Assembly: GCA_947258825.1 (NCBI GenBank)
Contig: CAMYJX010000013.1
Coordinates: 27,933-62,673 of the forward strand
From: an uncultured Pseudomonadales bacterium
Lineage (GTDB): Bacteria > Pseudomonadota > Gammaproteobacteria > Pseudomonadales > Azotimanducaceae
DNA: 34,741 nt
Direction: 5' to 3'
The notes beneath the pieces are model-generated. The model worked only from the letters and a program-made list of their open reading frames with translations. It had not been told where the DNA came from and did no database searches. Position 1 is the first letter of the stretch; each line of letters begins with the position of its first letter. Shown here one piece after another: positions 1 through 7,969 of this stretch. The position numbers were made by a program, and so were the translations under genes.

Positions 1-740
1 CGGAGACACTGGCCGGTTACCCAGGCGGCCGCAGGTGAGCAGAAGTAGAGCACGGCCGCGCCGAGGTCTTCCGGGGTGCCCAGGCGTCCCGCGGGCAGAT
101 TCAGCGATTTCTGCAGCTCCGGGAGGTCGTCATCCGTCATTTTCATTGCCGCCATCATGACCTCCGTAGGCACAAATCCAGGCAGGACGGCGTTGATGCG
201 GATGCGCGGTCCAAGCTCATTGGCCAACGTGCGTGTGAGCATGTTGACGCCCGCTTTGGCGGCGCTGTAGTGGCCGCTGCCCTCGAATATGTCCTGTGAG
301 GCAATCGACGAGATGTTGACGATTCTGCCGCCTTCGCCCATGTGTTTGGCGGCGGCGCGAACGCTGTAGAAGATGGCGGTCAGATTGAGTGCCAGCGTGG
401 CATGCCATTCCTCCGGCGGCAGCTCAAGCAGCGGGGTCTGCACGGGCGAGCCGCCGGCGTTGTTGACCCAGATGTCCAGCTTGCCGAAATGGTCCACCGC
501 CGCCTGGGCCAGCGCGGTGAGGGCGTCCTCGTCCGTGACGTCGGTGGTGATCGCCACCGCACGGCCGCCGGCTTCTTTGATCTCCCTGGCCACCTGCTCG
601 ATTTCGTGGGTTCGCCGCGCGGCGCACACGACGTTGGCGCCCGCCTCGGACAACACCTTTGCAATACCTGAGCCGATGCCGCGGCCGGCGCCGGTGACGA
701 CGGCGACTTCGCCTTCCAGATTGAATAATTCGTTGGCCAT
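1..740 (-). CDS. SDR family NAD(P)-dependent oxidoreductase, 3' end cut by window edge
   Basis: Short-chain dehydrogenase/reductase of the FabG-like classical type, expected to oxidise or reduce an alcohol/ketone pair with NAD(P)H in the cytosol. The 246 visible codons show the Rossmann glycine motif TGAGRGIG at residues 16-23, NNAG at 93-96, the catalytic serine region NISS near 142-145 and YSAAK with Y158 and K162. The last visible residues read AAWVTGQCL, which in this family lies about 10-15 residues before the C-terminus, so little is missing. The ATG start has GGAG about 8 nt upstream. It diverges from the sugar dehydrogenase at 885, with 144 nt between the starts. The substrate cannot be read from sequence; lipid context in the window suggests a hydroxyacyl or alcohol substrate, but that is a guess. 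Confidence 0.9.
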   Translation of the reverse strand, partial: MANELFNLEGEVAVVTGAGRGIGSGIAKVLSEAGANVVCAARRTHEIEQVAREIKEAGGRAVAITTDVTDEDALTALAQAAVDHFGKLDIWVNNAGGSPVQTPLLELPPEEWHATLALNLTAIFYSVRAAAKHMGEGGRIVNISSIASQDIFEGSGHYSAAKAGVNMLTRTLANELGPRIRINAVLPGFVPTEVMMAAMKMTDDDLPELQKSLNLPAGRLGTPEDLGAAVLYFCSPAAAWVTGQCL

Positions 741-884
741 CGAGTACGCTCCGCTTGCTGTTGTAGGTGTCGAATTAGCTGCGGACCAGTGTAACCTGGG
801 TCTGAAATGTCGTGACGCCCGTCATTGCAAATCTGTTCCGAGCCCTATCCACTGGCCGTTGCGGTTATGCTCGAAGGTCAGCTT

Positions 885-3113
885 ATGAGATTTGAGAGGT
901 TCAGCGCCAGAGTCATCCTGCTCATGGCTTCCTTCGGCCTGCTGTCTGGCTGTGGCGGTGGATCCAGCTCCGACGCATCTGCGCCTTCAGTTGGTGGTGG
1001 CATTTATGACGATGGCAGCACTGCGCCTTTCGGTCTGACGGAACGACGGCCGCTGGGTTCGCTCTTCCTACCGACAGACTCTGTCGATATCGGCAGCTAT
1101 AGGCTTGAAGCCAGCTTTCCGCAGTTGGTTTTTTTTCATTCTATTTTCGTGGCTGGTGTTCCTGGTGAAAATCGGCTGGTAGTGCTGCGCCAGAGCGGAC
1201 AGCTGGAAGCTTTCGTCAATGATACGGCGGCGTCCAGCACGAGGCTGATACTGGATCTTGCGGGAATCATCGTCAGCGGAGGCGAGGAAGGGCTCTTAGG
1301 CCTTGCCTTCGATCCGGGCTTCGTGACGAATCGCTTTGTATACGTGCATTACTCCGCTGGTGGACCACGGCGCTCGGTGATCTCGCGCTTTAGCTGGGAT
1401 ACCGTCCTCGATCGGGTTGAGCTTTTCAGCGAAAAAGTCATCCTGGAGGTAGAGCAACCCTTCAGCAACCACAATGGTGGCATGCTGGCTTTCGGTCCCG
1501 ACGACTATCTCTACGTTGCTCTGGGAGACGGCGGCAGTGGTGGCGATCCGCAGAACAACGCGCAGAATCCCGACAACTTCCTGGGCAGCATTCTGCGACT
1601 GGACGTACATCCGTCGAACCCGTTCGATCCTTACCAGGTTCCTGCCGACAATCCGTTCGTTGGACAGAACGGCTTTCGTCCGGAGACCTATGCCTACGGG
1701 CTGCGCAATCCGTTCCGATTCTCCTTTGACCGGCAGACCGGCGATCTGTGGGTCGGCGATGTCGGTCAGAACGAACGGGAAGAAATCGATCTGGTACGAG
1801 CCGGTGACAACCTAGGCTGGCGGGTATTCGAGGGGAATCTTCCTTACGACGGATCGTTGAACAACCTGCCGGCGGCGGCCTTTGTGCCTCCGGTCATCGA
1901 CTATGATCACGGTCAGGGGGTCGCCGTCATCGGTGGCTATGTCTATCGCGGGACTCGCAATCCCGGCCTGGTTGGCCGGTACCTGTACACCGACCTGGTC
2001 CCTGGACCGGTGTGGGCGCTGGAATACGATGGAGTAAACGTACGCGCGAATGACGTCATTGTCAGCACGACGGCCGGCACCAACAGTTTTGGCGAAGGCA
2101 ACGATGGCGAGGTTTATCTGCTGCAGAGTGACAGTATCTTTCACTTTGTGGAAACGGCCAACGGCGGCCGGAGCCTGCCGGAGCGGTTATCCGAAACGGG
2201 CATCTTCTCATCGCTTGCTGACCTCACACCCGCTTCCGGGCTGATCGAATTTGCCGTCAATCAGCCTTTCTGGTCAGACGGCGCGCTGAAGCGACGTTTC
2301 GCAGCCATCCCAACTAGCGAACGGATCGAATTTTCCGCCACCGAGCCATGGAGGTTTCCCGTTGGATCTCTGCTGGTCAAGCATTTTGAGCTGGAACTCA
2401 CCGAGGGCATCGCCAGCTCGGCGCGCCGTCTCGAGACCCGCTTGCTGATTCGGACTGTGAATGGCTGGCAAGGCTTCACCTATCGATGGAACGACGATCA
2501 GAACGACGCCCTGCTCCTGAGCGGGCGCGCGTTCGAAAACATTACTGTGGCCTTGTTGGACGGCGGGACGCGAGAGCAGGTTTATGAATACCCGTCACGT
2601 ACCGATTGCCTCACCTGCCACAACGATTCGGCAGGATTCGCCCTCGGCGCAAAAGCTCGCCAGTTGAACGGTGATTTCGCCTATCCGGCGGCGATCGACA
2701 ACCAGCTGCGCAGCTGGAACAACATCGCTCTGTTTACCAGCGATATCGGGGATCCCGAGCAGTACGGCGTATTCCCTGCGGTTGCCGATTCTGCGGCCAG
2801 CCTTGACGCGCGAGCCAGGGCTTACCTGTCGATCAACTGCGCATCCTGCCATCAGCCAGGCGGACCCACGCCGGTGAGCCTGGATCTGAGTTTCGGTACT
2901 CCGCTTGTCGATACCGGCGCGTTGGATACGGCCCCGAGCGCGGGCGATCTGGGTCTGGCGAGCGCGAGGATTATCGCGCCGGGCGATCGCGCCCGCAGCG
3001 TGCTCTGGGAGCGGATGCGGCGCTTGGATGGCGACAGGATGCCGCCTGTCGGCAGCCATGTGGTTGATGAGCTCGGCGTCGCTTTGATCGGCGACTGGAT
3101 CGATACGCTGTAG
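885..3113 (+). CDS. Lipoprotein: PQQ-type sugar dehydrogenase (GSDH) fused to diheme cytochrome c domain
   Basis: Predicted envelope dehydrogenase with its own electron-transfer domain. The ATG at 885 is preferred over an upstream TTG (825) because it gives a lipoprotein signal peptide with lipobox LLSGC (Cys23). Residues about 60-440 are a glucose/sorbosone dehydrogenase propeller: GEEGLLGLAFDPGF from 133, NHNGG 195-199 (His196 matches the catalytic His of soluble glucose dehydrogenase), YGLRNPFR from 271, and a following GDVGQNEREEI block. Residues about 560-742 carry two heme c sites, CLTCH 575-579 and CASCH 652-656, with a late Met in DRMPP as a possible axial ligand. The C-terminal part resembles the SO2930/HNE_0200 diheme family. 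Sugar or alcohol oxidation passing electrons to the respiratory chain is expected; the real substrate is unknown. The 742-aa fusion is intact. Confidence 0.88.
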   Translation: MRFERFSARVILLMASFGLLSGCGGGSSSDASAPSVGGGIYDDGSTAPFGLTERRPLGSLFLPTDSVDIGSYRLEASFPQLVFFHSIFVAGVPGENRLVVLRQSGQLEAFVNDTAASSTRLILDLAGIIVSGGEEGLLGLAFDPGFVTNRFVYVHYSAGGPRRSVISRFSWDTVLDRVELFSEKVILEVEQPFSNHNGGMLAFGPDDYLYVALGDGGSGGDPQNNAQNPDNFLGSILRLDVHPSNPFDPYQVPADNPFVGQNGFRPETYAYGLRNPFRFSFDRQTGDLWVGDVGQNEREEIDLVRAGDNLGWRVFEGNLPYDGSLNNLPAAAFVPPVIDYDHGQGVAVIGGYVYRGTRNPGLVGRYLYTDLVPGPVWALEYDGVNVRANDVIVSTTAGTNSFGEGNDGEVYLLQSDSIFHFVETANGGRSLPERLSETGIFSSLADLTPASGLIEFAVNQPFWSDGALKRRFAAIPTSERIEFSATEPWRFPVGSLLVKHFELELTEGIASSARRLETRLLIRTVNGWQGFTYRWNDDQNDALLLSGRAFENITVALLDGGTREQVYEYPSRTDCLTCHNDSAGFALGAKARQLNGDFAYPAAIDNQLRSWNNIALFTSDIGDPEQYGVFPAVADSAASLDARARAYLSINCASCHQPGGPTPVSLDLSFGTPLVDTGALDTAPSAGDLGLASARIIAPGDRARSVLWERMRRLDGDRMPPVGSHVVDELGVALIGDWIDTL

Positions 3114-3118
3114 GGGTA

Positions 3119-3145
3119 GGTGCCGTTCGTTAACCTTTAACCTTT
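3119..3145 (+). repeat. 27-bp direct repeat, copy 1
   Basis: Begins GGTGCCGTTCG and ends in two tandem TTAACCT heptamers plus TT. An identical 27-bp copy in the same orientation lies at 4526-4552. This copy starts 5 nt after the sugar-dehydrogenase stop codon. It is not part of any coding frame I accept. It could be a dispersed intergenic repeat or a recombination scar. Confidence 0.85.
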
Positions 3146-3221
3146 TGTCGGAGCCTCTTACCGCGCCCAAGGCATCAAGTCACCGCGCGCCCCCATGCGT
3201 TCACCAACGCTTCGTCACCCA

Positions 3222-4502
3222 TCAGGTTCGGTTCGCTTTCCATTGATCTCCAAATCGTACGATCAGCCAGCTGCCCAGAAGCACGGCTGAGATCAGCAAC
3301 ACCGTTATCTCCAGGCGGCCGAGCGCTTGGGGCTGGGCCAGCAGCAGCATGCCGAGCGCGGTCATCATGAGCCCGGAAACCAGCTTCAGAATCCGGCCTT
3401 CGCGTTCGGACAGCTTGCGCCGGCCCAATGTCAGCACAAACAGCCCCACGATGGCCAGCAGCGGCAGTATGTACACCGCGCAGTAAAGGGCCAGATAACC
3501 GTAGTAGGCGGCGGCAGGCAGCGGGTTCAGCGTAAGCAGGCGGGTGAACACCATGGGGAACCCGGCTGTGCACAGCAGCTCGTACGCATTGGCCACGATG
3601 GCAAGGGCCAGGGTCCCCGCGAGCACCGTGGCCATGCGTTCTGCTCCCACCAGCGCGCGCATGCGCCGGAATAGCCCAGGCTTCGCGGAGTCCGGCACGC
3701 TCAGCGAAGGGCCTGTCTTGAACCAGAAGTAGTCTTTCACGTTCAGCAGGCCGATGAGCAGCGCGAGGGCGCCGGCCGCCAGCGTCACCCAGTACAGATG
3801 ACCGATGACGAGAAACAGGTTCAGCCAGGCTGCCATGAAAACGAAGTAGGAGGCGCCGCTCACCAGAACGAACAATCCGCCAACCACCAGCATGCGCGGT
3901 CGGCTGCGCGCATTCACCAGCAGGCTCAGCAGGAACAGAAGCACGAAAAAGGCGCAGGGATTGAACGAATCCAAAGCACCCAGGACGATCGCTACCGCGG
4001 GCAAAGACCAGCTTTTGAGATCGATATCTCCCAGCCTCGGCAGCTGGGGGAGGGCGACCGAGTCGTCTGCGGTCACAGCGGGTTTCCCGGCGGTGTGCAC
4101 GCCAGCTCGACAGATCTCGAGCTGCTCAACGAGCATCGCGCCGACCCCCTCTGCCGAGTCGAAGCCGGTGATCATCTGACCGCAAAACAGGAATGCGGGC
4201 ACGCTGCGCGCCTCCTGCCCGAGGCTGGCGGCGAGATCGACGTATATTCGTGCGTTGCCCGGATTTTCGGTGAGCTCCAGGTCGTGCAGCCGTACCCAGT
4301 CGTTCTGCTCGGCAAGCTGCGCTACAAAAGGCCGGGCCTGCAGGCAGTGGGGGCAGGTCTTCGACCAGAAAAAATACAGGTGGAGCGCAGGCTCGCCTTT
4401 CTGCACCGATACCCAGGGGTCCGCCGGCGCGTCCGCGGCTTCGGCGTACGGACCAAGCCAGACGAAGGAGACCCAGAGGAGCGCGCGCAGGGTTGGCAGC
4501 AT
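3222..4502 (-). CDS. Thioredoxin-domain / DsbD-like transmembrane thiol-disulfide protein
   Basis: A 426-aa inner-membrane protein that probably moves reducing equivalents to the periplasm. The start MLPTLRALLW gives a signal peptide cleaved near residue 22 (YAEA/ADAP); longer upstream starts destroy it. Residues about 35-135 form a periplasmic thioredoxin domain with CPHC at 50-53 and the cis-proline loop VPAF at 101-104. From about 165 on it has at least six hydrophobic segments of the CcdA/DsbD type, with SFNPC (Cys183) and LLCTAG (Cys311) as the likely membrane cysteine pair. The order, thioredoxin first and membrane domain second, differs from classical DsbD, where the membrane domain is central and the thioredoxin domain is C-terminal. 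It stands alone on this strand, framed by the two 27-bp repeats. Family assignment is good; the partner substrate is unknown. Confidence 0.82.
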   Translation of the reverse strand: MLPTLRALLWVSFVWLGPYAEAADAPADPWVSVQKGEPALHLYFFWSKTCPHCLQARPFVAQLAEQNDWVRLHDLELTENPGNARIYVDLAASLGQEARSVPAFLFCGQMITGFDSAEGVGAMLVEQLEICRAGVHTAGKPAVTADDSVALPQLPRLGDIDLKSWSLPAVAIVLGALDSFNPCAFFVLLFLLSLLVNARSRPRMLVVGGLFVLVSGASYFVFMAAWLNLFLVIGHLYWVTLAAGALALLIGLLNVKDYFWFKTGPSLSVPDSAKPGLFRRMRALVGAERMATVLAGTLALAIVANAYELLCTAGFPMVFTRLLTLNPLPAAAYYGYLALYCAVYILPLLAIVGLFVLTLGRRKLSEREGRILKLVSGLMMTALGMLLLAQPQALGRLEITVLLISAVLLGSWLIVRFGDQWKANRT

Positions 4503-4525
4503 CGTCACCTTGCCTGCTGGCGTTG

Positions 4526-4552
4526 GGTGCCGTTCGTTAACCTTTAACCTTT
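4526..4552 (+). repeat. 27-bp direct repeat, copy 2
   Basis: Exact second copy of the repeat at 3119-3145, in the same orientation, 1,407 bp away. It sits 24 nt upstream of the thioredoxin/DsbD-like start codon and before the divergent gene at 4615, so it could also overlap promoter sequence for either gene. Confidence 0.85.
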
Positions 4553-4614
4553 GGCGGACCCTGCGGTTACGCATAACGGTTCGCCCTTTGTTTCGAAGCG
4601 GGCACAATGATTCC

Positions 4615-5202
4615 ATGAATCTGACCCTATTGCTTACGTTGGCCGTTCTCGTCCTCATCCTGCCGGTGATCCCGATCCTCTGGCTCGTGACAAAGGAGAT
4701 CAAAAAAACCCGCGAGCTGTTCCGCAAACTTGCGATCCGGCTGAATGGCGAGTTGACCCTCCTGCCGTTCGGCCTCAGATACGAACGCCACGATCTGCAG
4801 ATTCGAATATATGCCCAAGGAGGCATCCAATACCGGGCCCGGGTTAGCCTGCGTGCCAATCCGGGAATTCTGGTGACGCGCAAGTTCTCCAGGCTGAAAT
4901 TCCTCGACTCGCTCAACTACAGCCCGTCCCGGCAACCATTCCTGTTTCGTACGTCCATTGATGATGAATACGGGTTTCGAGCGAAAGATACCAGGTGGAT
5001 GCGCGAGATCTTCAGCCGTGAGCTGCTGGACCGGCTGAGCGCGACCGATCGGGTACGTCGAATAAAGATCGGCAAGCGCGTCCTGAGCGGCTCGATCCTG
5101 CTGTTCAGTAACTCTGCTCAGGAACACGATAAGGCGTCCGAGGCCGTCGATATCCTGAACGAGCTGTCAGGTCGGCTTTCCCGATTGTCACTAGCGCAGT
5201 GA
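4615..5202 (+). CDS. Hypothetical protein with N-terminal membrane anchor
   Basis: I do not recognise this family. The 195-aa product begins with one strong hydrophobic helix (about residues 2-26, MNLTLLLTLAV onward) followed by a basic KEIKKTRELFRK stretch, so it is predicted to be anchored with a cytoplasmic C-terminal domain. The remaining ~165 residues are soluble, rich in Arg and aromatic residues and without cysteines. The ATG at 4615 places the membrane helix at the N-terminus, while the open frame further upstream runs antisense to the DsbD-like gene. No good Shine-Dalgarno is visible. The stop codon abuts the stop of the convergent DUF35 gene. Confidence 0.7.
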   Translation: MNLTLLLTLAVLVLILPVIPILWLVTKEIKKTRELFRKLAIRLNGELTLLPFGLRYERHDLQIRIYAQGGIQYRARVSLRANPGILVTRKFSRLKFLDSLNYSPSRQPFLFRTSIDDEYGFRAKDTRWMREIFSRELLDRLSATDRVRRIKIGKRVLSGSILLFSNSAQEHDKASEAVDILNELSGRLSRLSLAQ

Positions 5203-5616
5203 TCAGGCAGGCGTGAACAGCGGTATGTTCAGCTCCTCGTGTTCCTCCCAGGTAAGTGTCACTGGCTGACCGCACGCGAGGTTGGTGGTGGGATCTGCCA
5301 CGCCTACGATGTTGGTGAGCACCCGCGGGCCTTCATCCAGATCTACCCACGCGATGGCGTAGGGCACCAGGGTTCGGAAAAAGGGGTGGTAGCTCTGGCG
5401 CACCACGCTGTAGCTGTAGAGGGTGCCGTTGCCTGAGGCAGTGTGCCAGGAAAGCGCGCCACTCGTGCACCCCGTGCAGTGCGCACGCGGGTGCCAGACA
5501 ACGGTTCCGCAGGCATCGCACTTCTGATAGCGCAGCGCCTTGTCTTTCGTTGCCTCCCAGAACGGCTTCGTATCCAGCTCTTTGAGGGAGGGCAAGGGTC
5601 TCGTCGCGTCAGCCAT
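5203..5616 (-). CDS. Zn-ribbon / OB-fold protein (DUF35), thiolase partner
   Basis: A 137-aa DUF35 protein: an N-terminal helix, a rubredoxin-like zinc ribbon with Cys33, Cys36, Cys47 and Cys50 (CDAC and CTGC), then an OB fold with the typical GNGTLYSYSVV strand. DUF35 proteins bind a thiolase-fold partner and often carry or channel acyl-CoA; well-known pairings are archaeal acetoacetyl-CoA thiolase/HMG-CoA synthase and the steroid aldolase Ltp2-ChsH2. Here the partner is plainly the gene just upstream: its stop and this ATG are separated by only 2 nt, so translation is probably coupled. Its stop shares the palindrome TGATCA with the stop of the convergent gene. Confidence 0.9.
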   Translation of the reverse strand: MADATRPLPSLKELDTKPFWEATKDKALRYQKCDACGTVVWHPRAHCTGCTSGALSWHTASGNGTLYSYSVVRQSYHPFFRTLVPYAIAWVDLDEGPRVLTNIVGVADPTTNLACGQPVTLTWEEHEELNIPLFTPA

Positions 5617-5618
5617 GA

Positions 5619-6812
5619 TCAGTCTCTCCCCATAATGACGGTGCCGGCACAGTGCCGGCTGCCCAGCATGCCGCCGTTGCCGTGGGCGACCGCCAGCTTG
5701 GCGTTAGCCACCTGGCTGGTGGATTCGCCGCGCAGTTGCCGAGCCGCCTCGATGAGCAGAAAGATGCCACGCATGCCGGGGTGGTTGGACGACAGGCCAC
5801 CGCCGTCCGTGTTCAGCGCCGGGCCATCGCCGGGCCGGTCGAACCGTAGTCGTCCGCCTTCGACCCAGCTGCCGCCTTCACCTTTCGGGCAGAAGCCGAG
5901 ATCTTCAAGCAGCGCGAGCACGGTGATGCTGAAGGAATCGTAGATCATGGCGATGTCGATCTCCGCTGGCGTTATGCCGGCATCGCCGAAAGCCTGAGGC
6001 GCAGACTGAGCAGCCGCGCTGGTGGTGATGTCGCCACCGTTCTCCGGGTATTTGGTCGCTTCGCCGGTGCCGAGGATCCAGATTGGCGCTTTGGCGCAGT
6101 CTTTTGCAACATCCGGTGCCGCGATGACAACCGAGCCACCGCCGTCGGAGATCATGCAGCACTCCAGAAGATGCAGCGGGTCTGCAATCATCCGCGAGTT
6201 CACGACGTCGTCGATGGTGGTCTCGCGGATGTCCAGAAACTCCAGGTCCTCCATGGCCTTGACGGCCTGCGGGTTGCGCATGGCGTGCAGCCGGGTAACC
6301 ACTGAGATTTCAGCCAGCTGCTCGCTGGTGGTGCCGTATTCGTACATGTGCCGCCGGGCGACCATGGCGTAGTTGGCCACCAGCGTCATGCCCACGAAAG
6401 ATTCCATGTTGTCACCGGGCTGCACGCCCAGACCGCCGCGTCCACCCACCCCGATGCGCGCCATGTTGCTGTGCGCGGTGGAGCCGTAGGTGAGCAGTGC
6501 AACTCGAGCCTTGCCCGCGGCGATATCCCGTTTGGCATGGGCCGCGTGATATTCGTAGGAACTGCCGCCGACGTTGGTGGTATCGATGACTTTGGGTTTG
6601 AGGCCGAAGTACTCCGCTACGGTAAGGCCGCTCATGGGCCCACCTTCGCCTGCATCGTAGATGGCGTCCACGTCGCTCCATTTCAGGCCGGCGTCTTCCA
6701 GTGCCCGTGCCGCACTCTGGGCCTTGATCTGCAGCGGGCTCAGCGCGCCTTCCACGTCCCGCGATGGATACTCATGAATGCCGACGATGGCGGCATCTCT
6801 GATCTGGCTCAA
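5619..6812 (-). CDS. Thiolase-fold acyl-CoA enzyme (SCP2/Ltp2-like) without nucleophilic Cys
   Basis: A 397-aa thiolase-superfamily protein. The TTG start at 6812 is chosen because GGGGGAG lies 3 nt upstream and because longer starts overlap the upstream PhyH gene; the product then begins SQIRDAAIVGIHEY, as family members do. Where thiolases have a nucleophilic Cys in a CASG-type motif, this protein reads NVGGSSYEYH at 80-89, with no cysteine. The C-terminal AHGNGGMLGS motif is intact. Cys-less SCP2-type thiolases paired with DUF35 include the retro-aldolase Ltp2 of steroid side-chain degradation, so C-C cleavage of a beta-hydroxyacyl-CoA is more likely than classical thiolysis. This is family inference. 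It lies in an operon with PhyH upstream (74-nt gap) and DUF35 downstream. Confidence 0.87.
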   Translation of the reverse strand: MSQIRDAAIVGIHEYPSRDVEGALSPLQIKAQSAARALEDAGLKWSDVDAIYDAGEGGPMSGLTVAEYFGLKPKVIDTTNVGGSSYEYHAAHAKRDIAAGKARVALLTYGSTAHSNMARIGVGGRGGLGVQPGDNMESFVGMTLVANYAMVARRHMYEYGTTSEQLAEISVVTRLHAMRNPQAVKAMEDLEFLDIRETTIDDVVNSRMIADPLHLLECCMISDGGGSVVIAAPDVAKDCAKAPIWILGTGEATKYPENGGDITTSAAAQSAPQAFGDAGITPAEIDIAMIYDSFSITVLALLEDLGFCPKGEGGSWVEGGRLRFDRPGDGPALNTDGGGLSSNHPGMRGIFLLIEAARQLRGESTSQVANAKLAVAHGNGGMLGSRHCAGTVIMGRD

Positions 6813-6886
6813 AGTCTCCCCCTGTAAGGTTCTCGTTCTTTCCGTCAGTCTAAGGGCAAAGGCGTGTCCGACCAAGCCGACCTGGC

Positions 6887-7651
6887 TCAGACGTAGGCGA
6901 CGAAACCCTCTTCGGACAGACCCAGCAGCTGGCACGTGGCTGGCTGCAAACGGGCCAGGGTGTCTGCCGGGTGAGTCTGCACGGGATTTTCCAGCGGTCG
7001 TAGCCAGGAAGGGATGTAGCCGAAGTAAAGACCCATGCGGACTTCGTCGGTCACGTTTTCGCCGCCGGAATGAATGACGTTGCCCAGGTAGGCCAGCGCC
7101 GACCCGGCCGGCATCTCCGCAAAGGCGAGCTCGCCGTTATTGGGCTGGCGATCGCTAGGCCAGTGATGGCTGCCCGGTACCACGACGGTGGCGCCGTTTT
7201 CGCGGCGGAAATCCGTGAGCGCGATGTTGACGCTGAACAGAAATTCTTTGCTCAGCCCCGACCGTCGCCAGGAATCGGCGTCCCGATGCAGGCGCTGCTG
7301 CGTCTCCTCGGGCCCGATGGCCATCAGCTCTCCGGTACTCATGATCACGGGGCCGCCGACGACACGGGGGGCAAGGTCCAATGCCCGGGGATGCATCAGG
7401 CAGGCTTCCAGCTCGGCCCCATACTGCAGCAGGCCGTGCAGGCGCTTGGTTTTGTGACCAAAGAACTCGTCTTCGTACGCATGGTAGGTGTTGCACCAGG
7501 GCAGGCCGGAGATCGCCCTGGCCAGCGCGTTTCTGACCCGTTCCAGGCGTGCGTCGCTCAGATATTTCAGGATGACGAGGCCGCCATCCTGTTCCAGAGC
7601 TTGGAGGATGCCTTCCCGGTCGTTTACGTCCACTTGCTGCAGTTCTGGCAT
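6887..7651 (-). CDS. Phytanoyl-CoA dioxygenase (PhyH) family Fe(II)/2-oxoglutarate oxygenase
   Basis: A 254-aa member of the PhyH family, which hydroxylates substrates such as phytanoyl-CoA or small metabolites using Fe(II), O2 and 2-oxoglutarate. The iron facial triad is visible as HRD (His122, Asp124) and the distal His194 in NVIHSGGE. Arg205 in TDEVRMG is the expected 2-oxoglutarate anchor. Length is normal. It is the first gene of a minus-strand set with the thiolase-fold and DUF35 genes. A hydroxylase feeding a retro-aldol-type C-C cleaving enzyme is a chemically sensible sequence, but the substrate is not shown. The ATG is clear although its Shine-Dalgarno is weak. Confidence 0.88.
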   Translation of the reverse strand: MPELQQVDVNDREGILQALEQDGGLVILKYLSDARLERVRNALARAISGLPWCNTYHAYEDEFFGHKTKRLHGLLQYGAELEACLMHPRALDLAPRVVGGPVIMSTGELMAIGPEETQQRLHRDADSWRRSGLSKEFLFSVNIALTDFRRENGATVVVPGSHHWPSDRQPNNGELAFAEMPAGSALAYLGNVIHSGGENVTDEVRMGLYFGYIPSWLRPLENPVQTHPADTLARLQPATCQLLGLSEEGFVAYV

Positions 7652-7969
7652 GAGTGTGCTCTGCGGGATAGTCTATTTGTGCTGGGAGGCCAGTATCGGA
7701 GTTTCGCGGCCGCACTGGCAAGTCGGCTACGGCGCTGCCAGAGCGGGAAACGCCGAGGGTCGTTCGTCCGGGTGCCCGTACGACGCCGACCCAGGTGGCG
7801 ATCGGCAACTCCATCAACTGCCTGAGCGTCGAAGCGATTGCCGTGCAGTTCAGCTGGATGCGGCAGCTCTCCTTTTTGCGCTGATAGCCGAAAATTCACC
7901 CGCTTTCTTGTCCGCGGGTGCGAAATTCACGAGAATCGTTGCCCCTGATATCAACCCTGCGAGAACGCC
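7652..7969. other. Divergent intergenic region with a small hairpin
   Basis: These 318 nt lie between the divergent PhyH and aminotransferase starts and hold no ORF I accept. The notable element is an inverted repeat CACCCGC (7897-7903) / GCGGGTG (7914-7920) with a 10-nt loop. It is bracketed by a direct repeat AAATTCAC at 7892-7899 and 7923-7930, which looks operator-like. The aminotransferase ATG follows about 40 nt later. No other structure stands out. Confidence 0.45.

Noticed and set aside
4503-4916. N-terminal extension of the thioredoxin/DsbD-like protein to 564 aa
   Set aside because: It would run antisense through the one-TM gene and one repeat copy, and would bury the signal peptide that begins at 4502.
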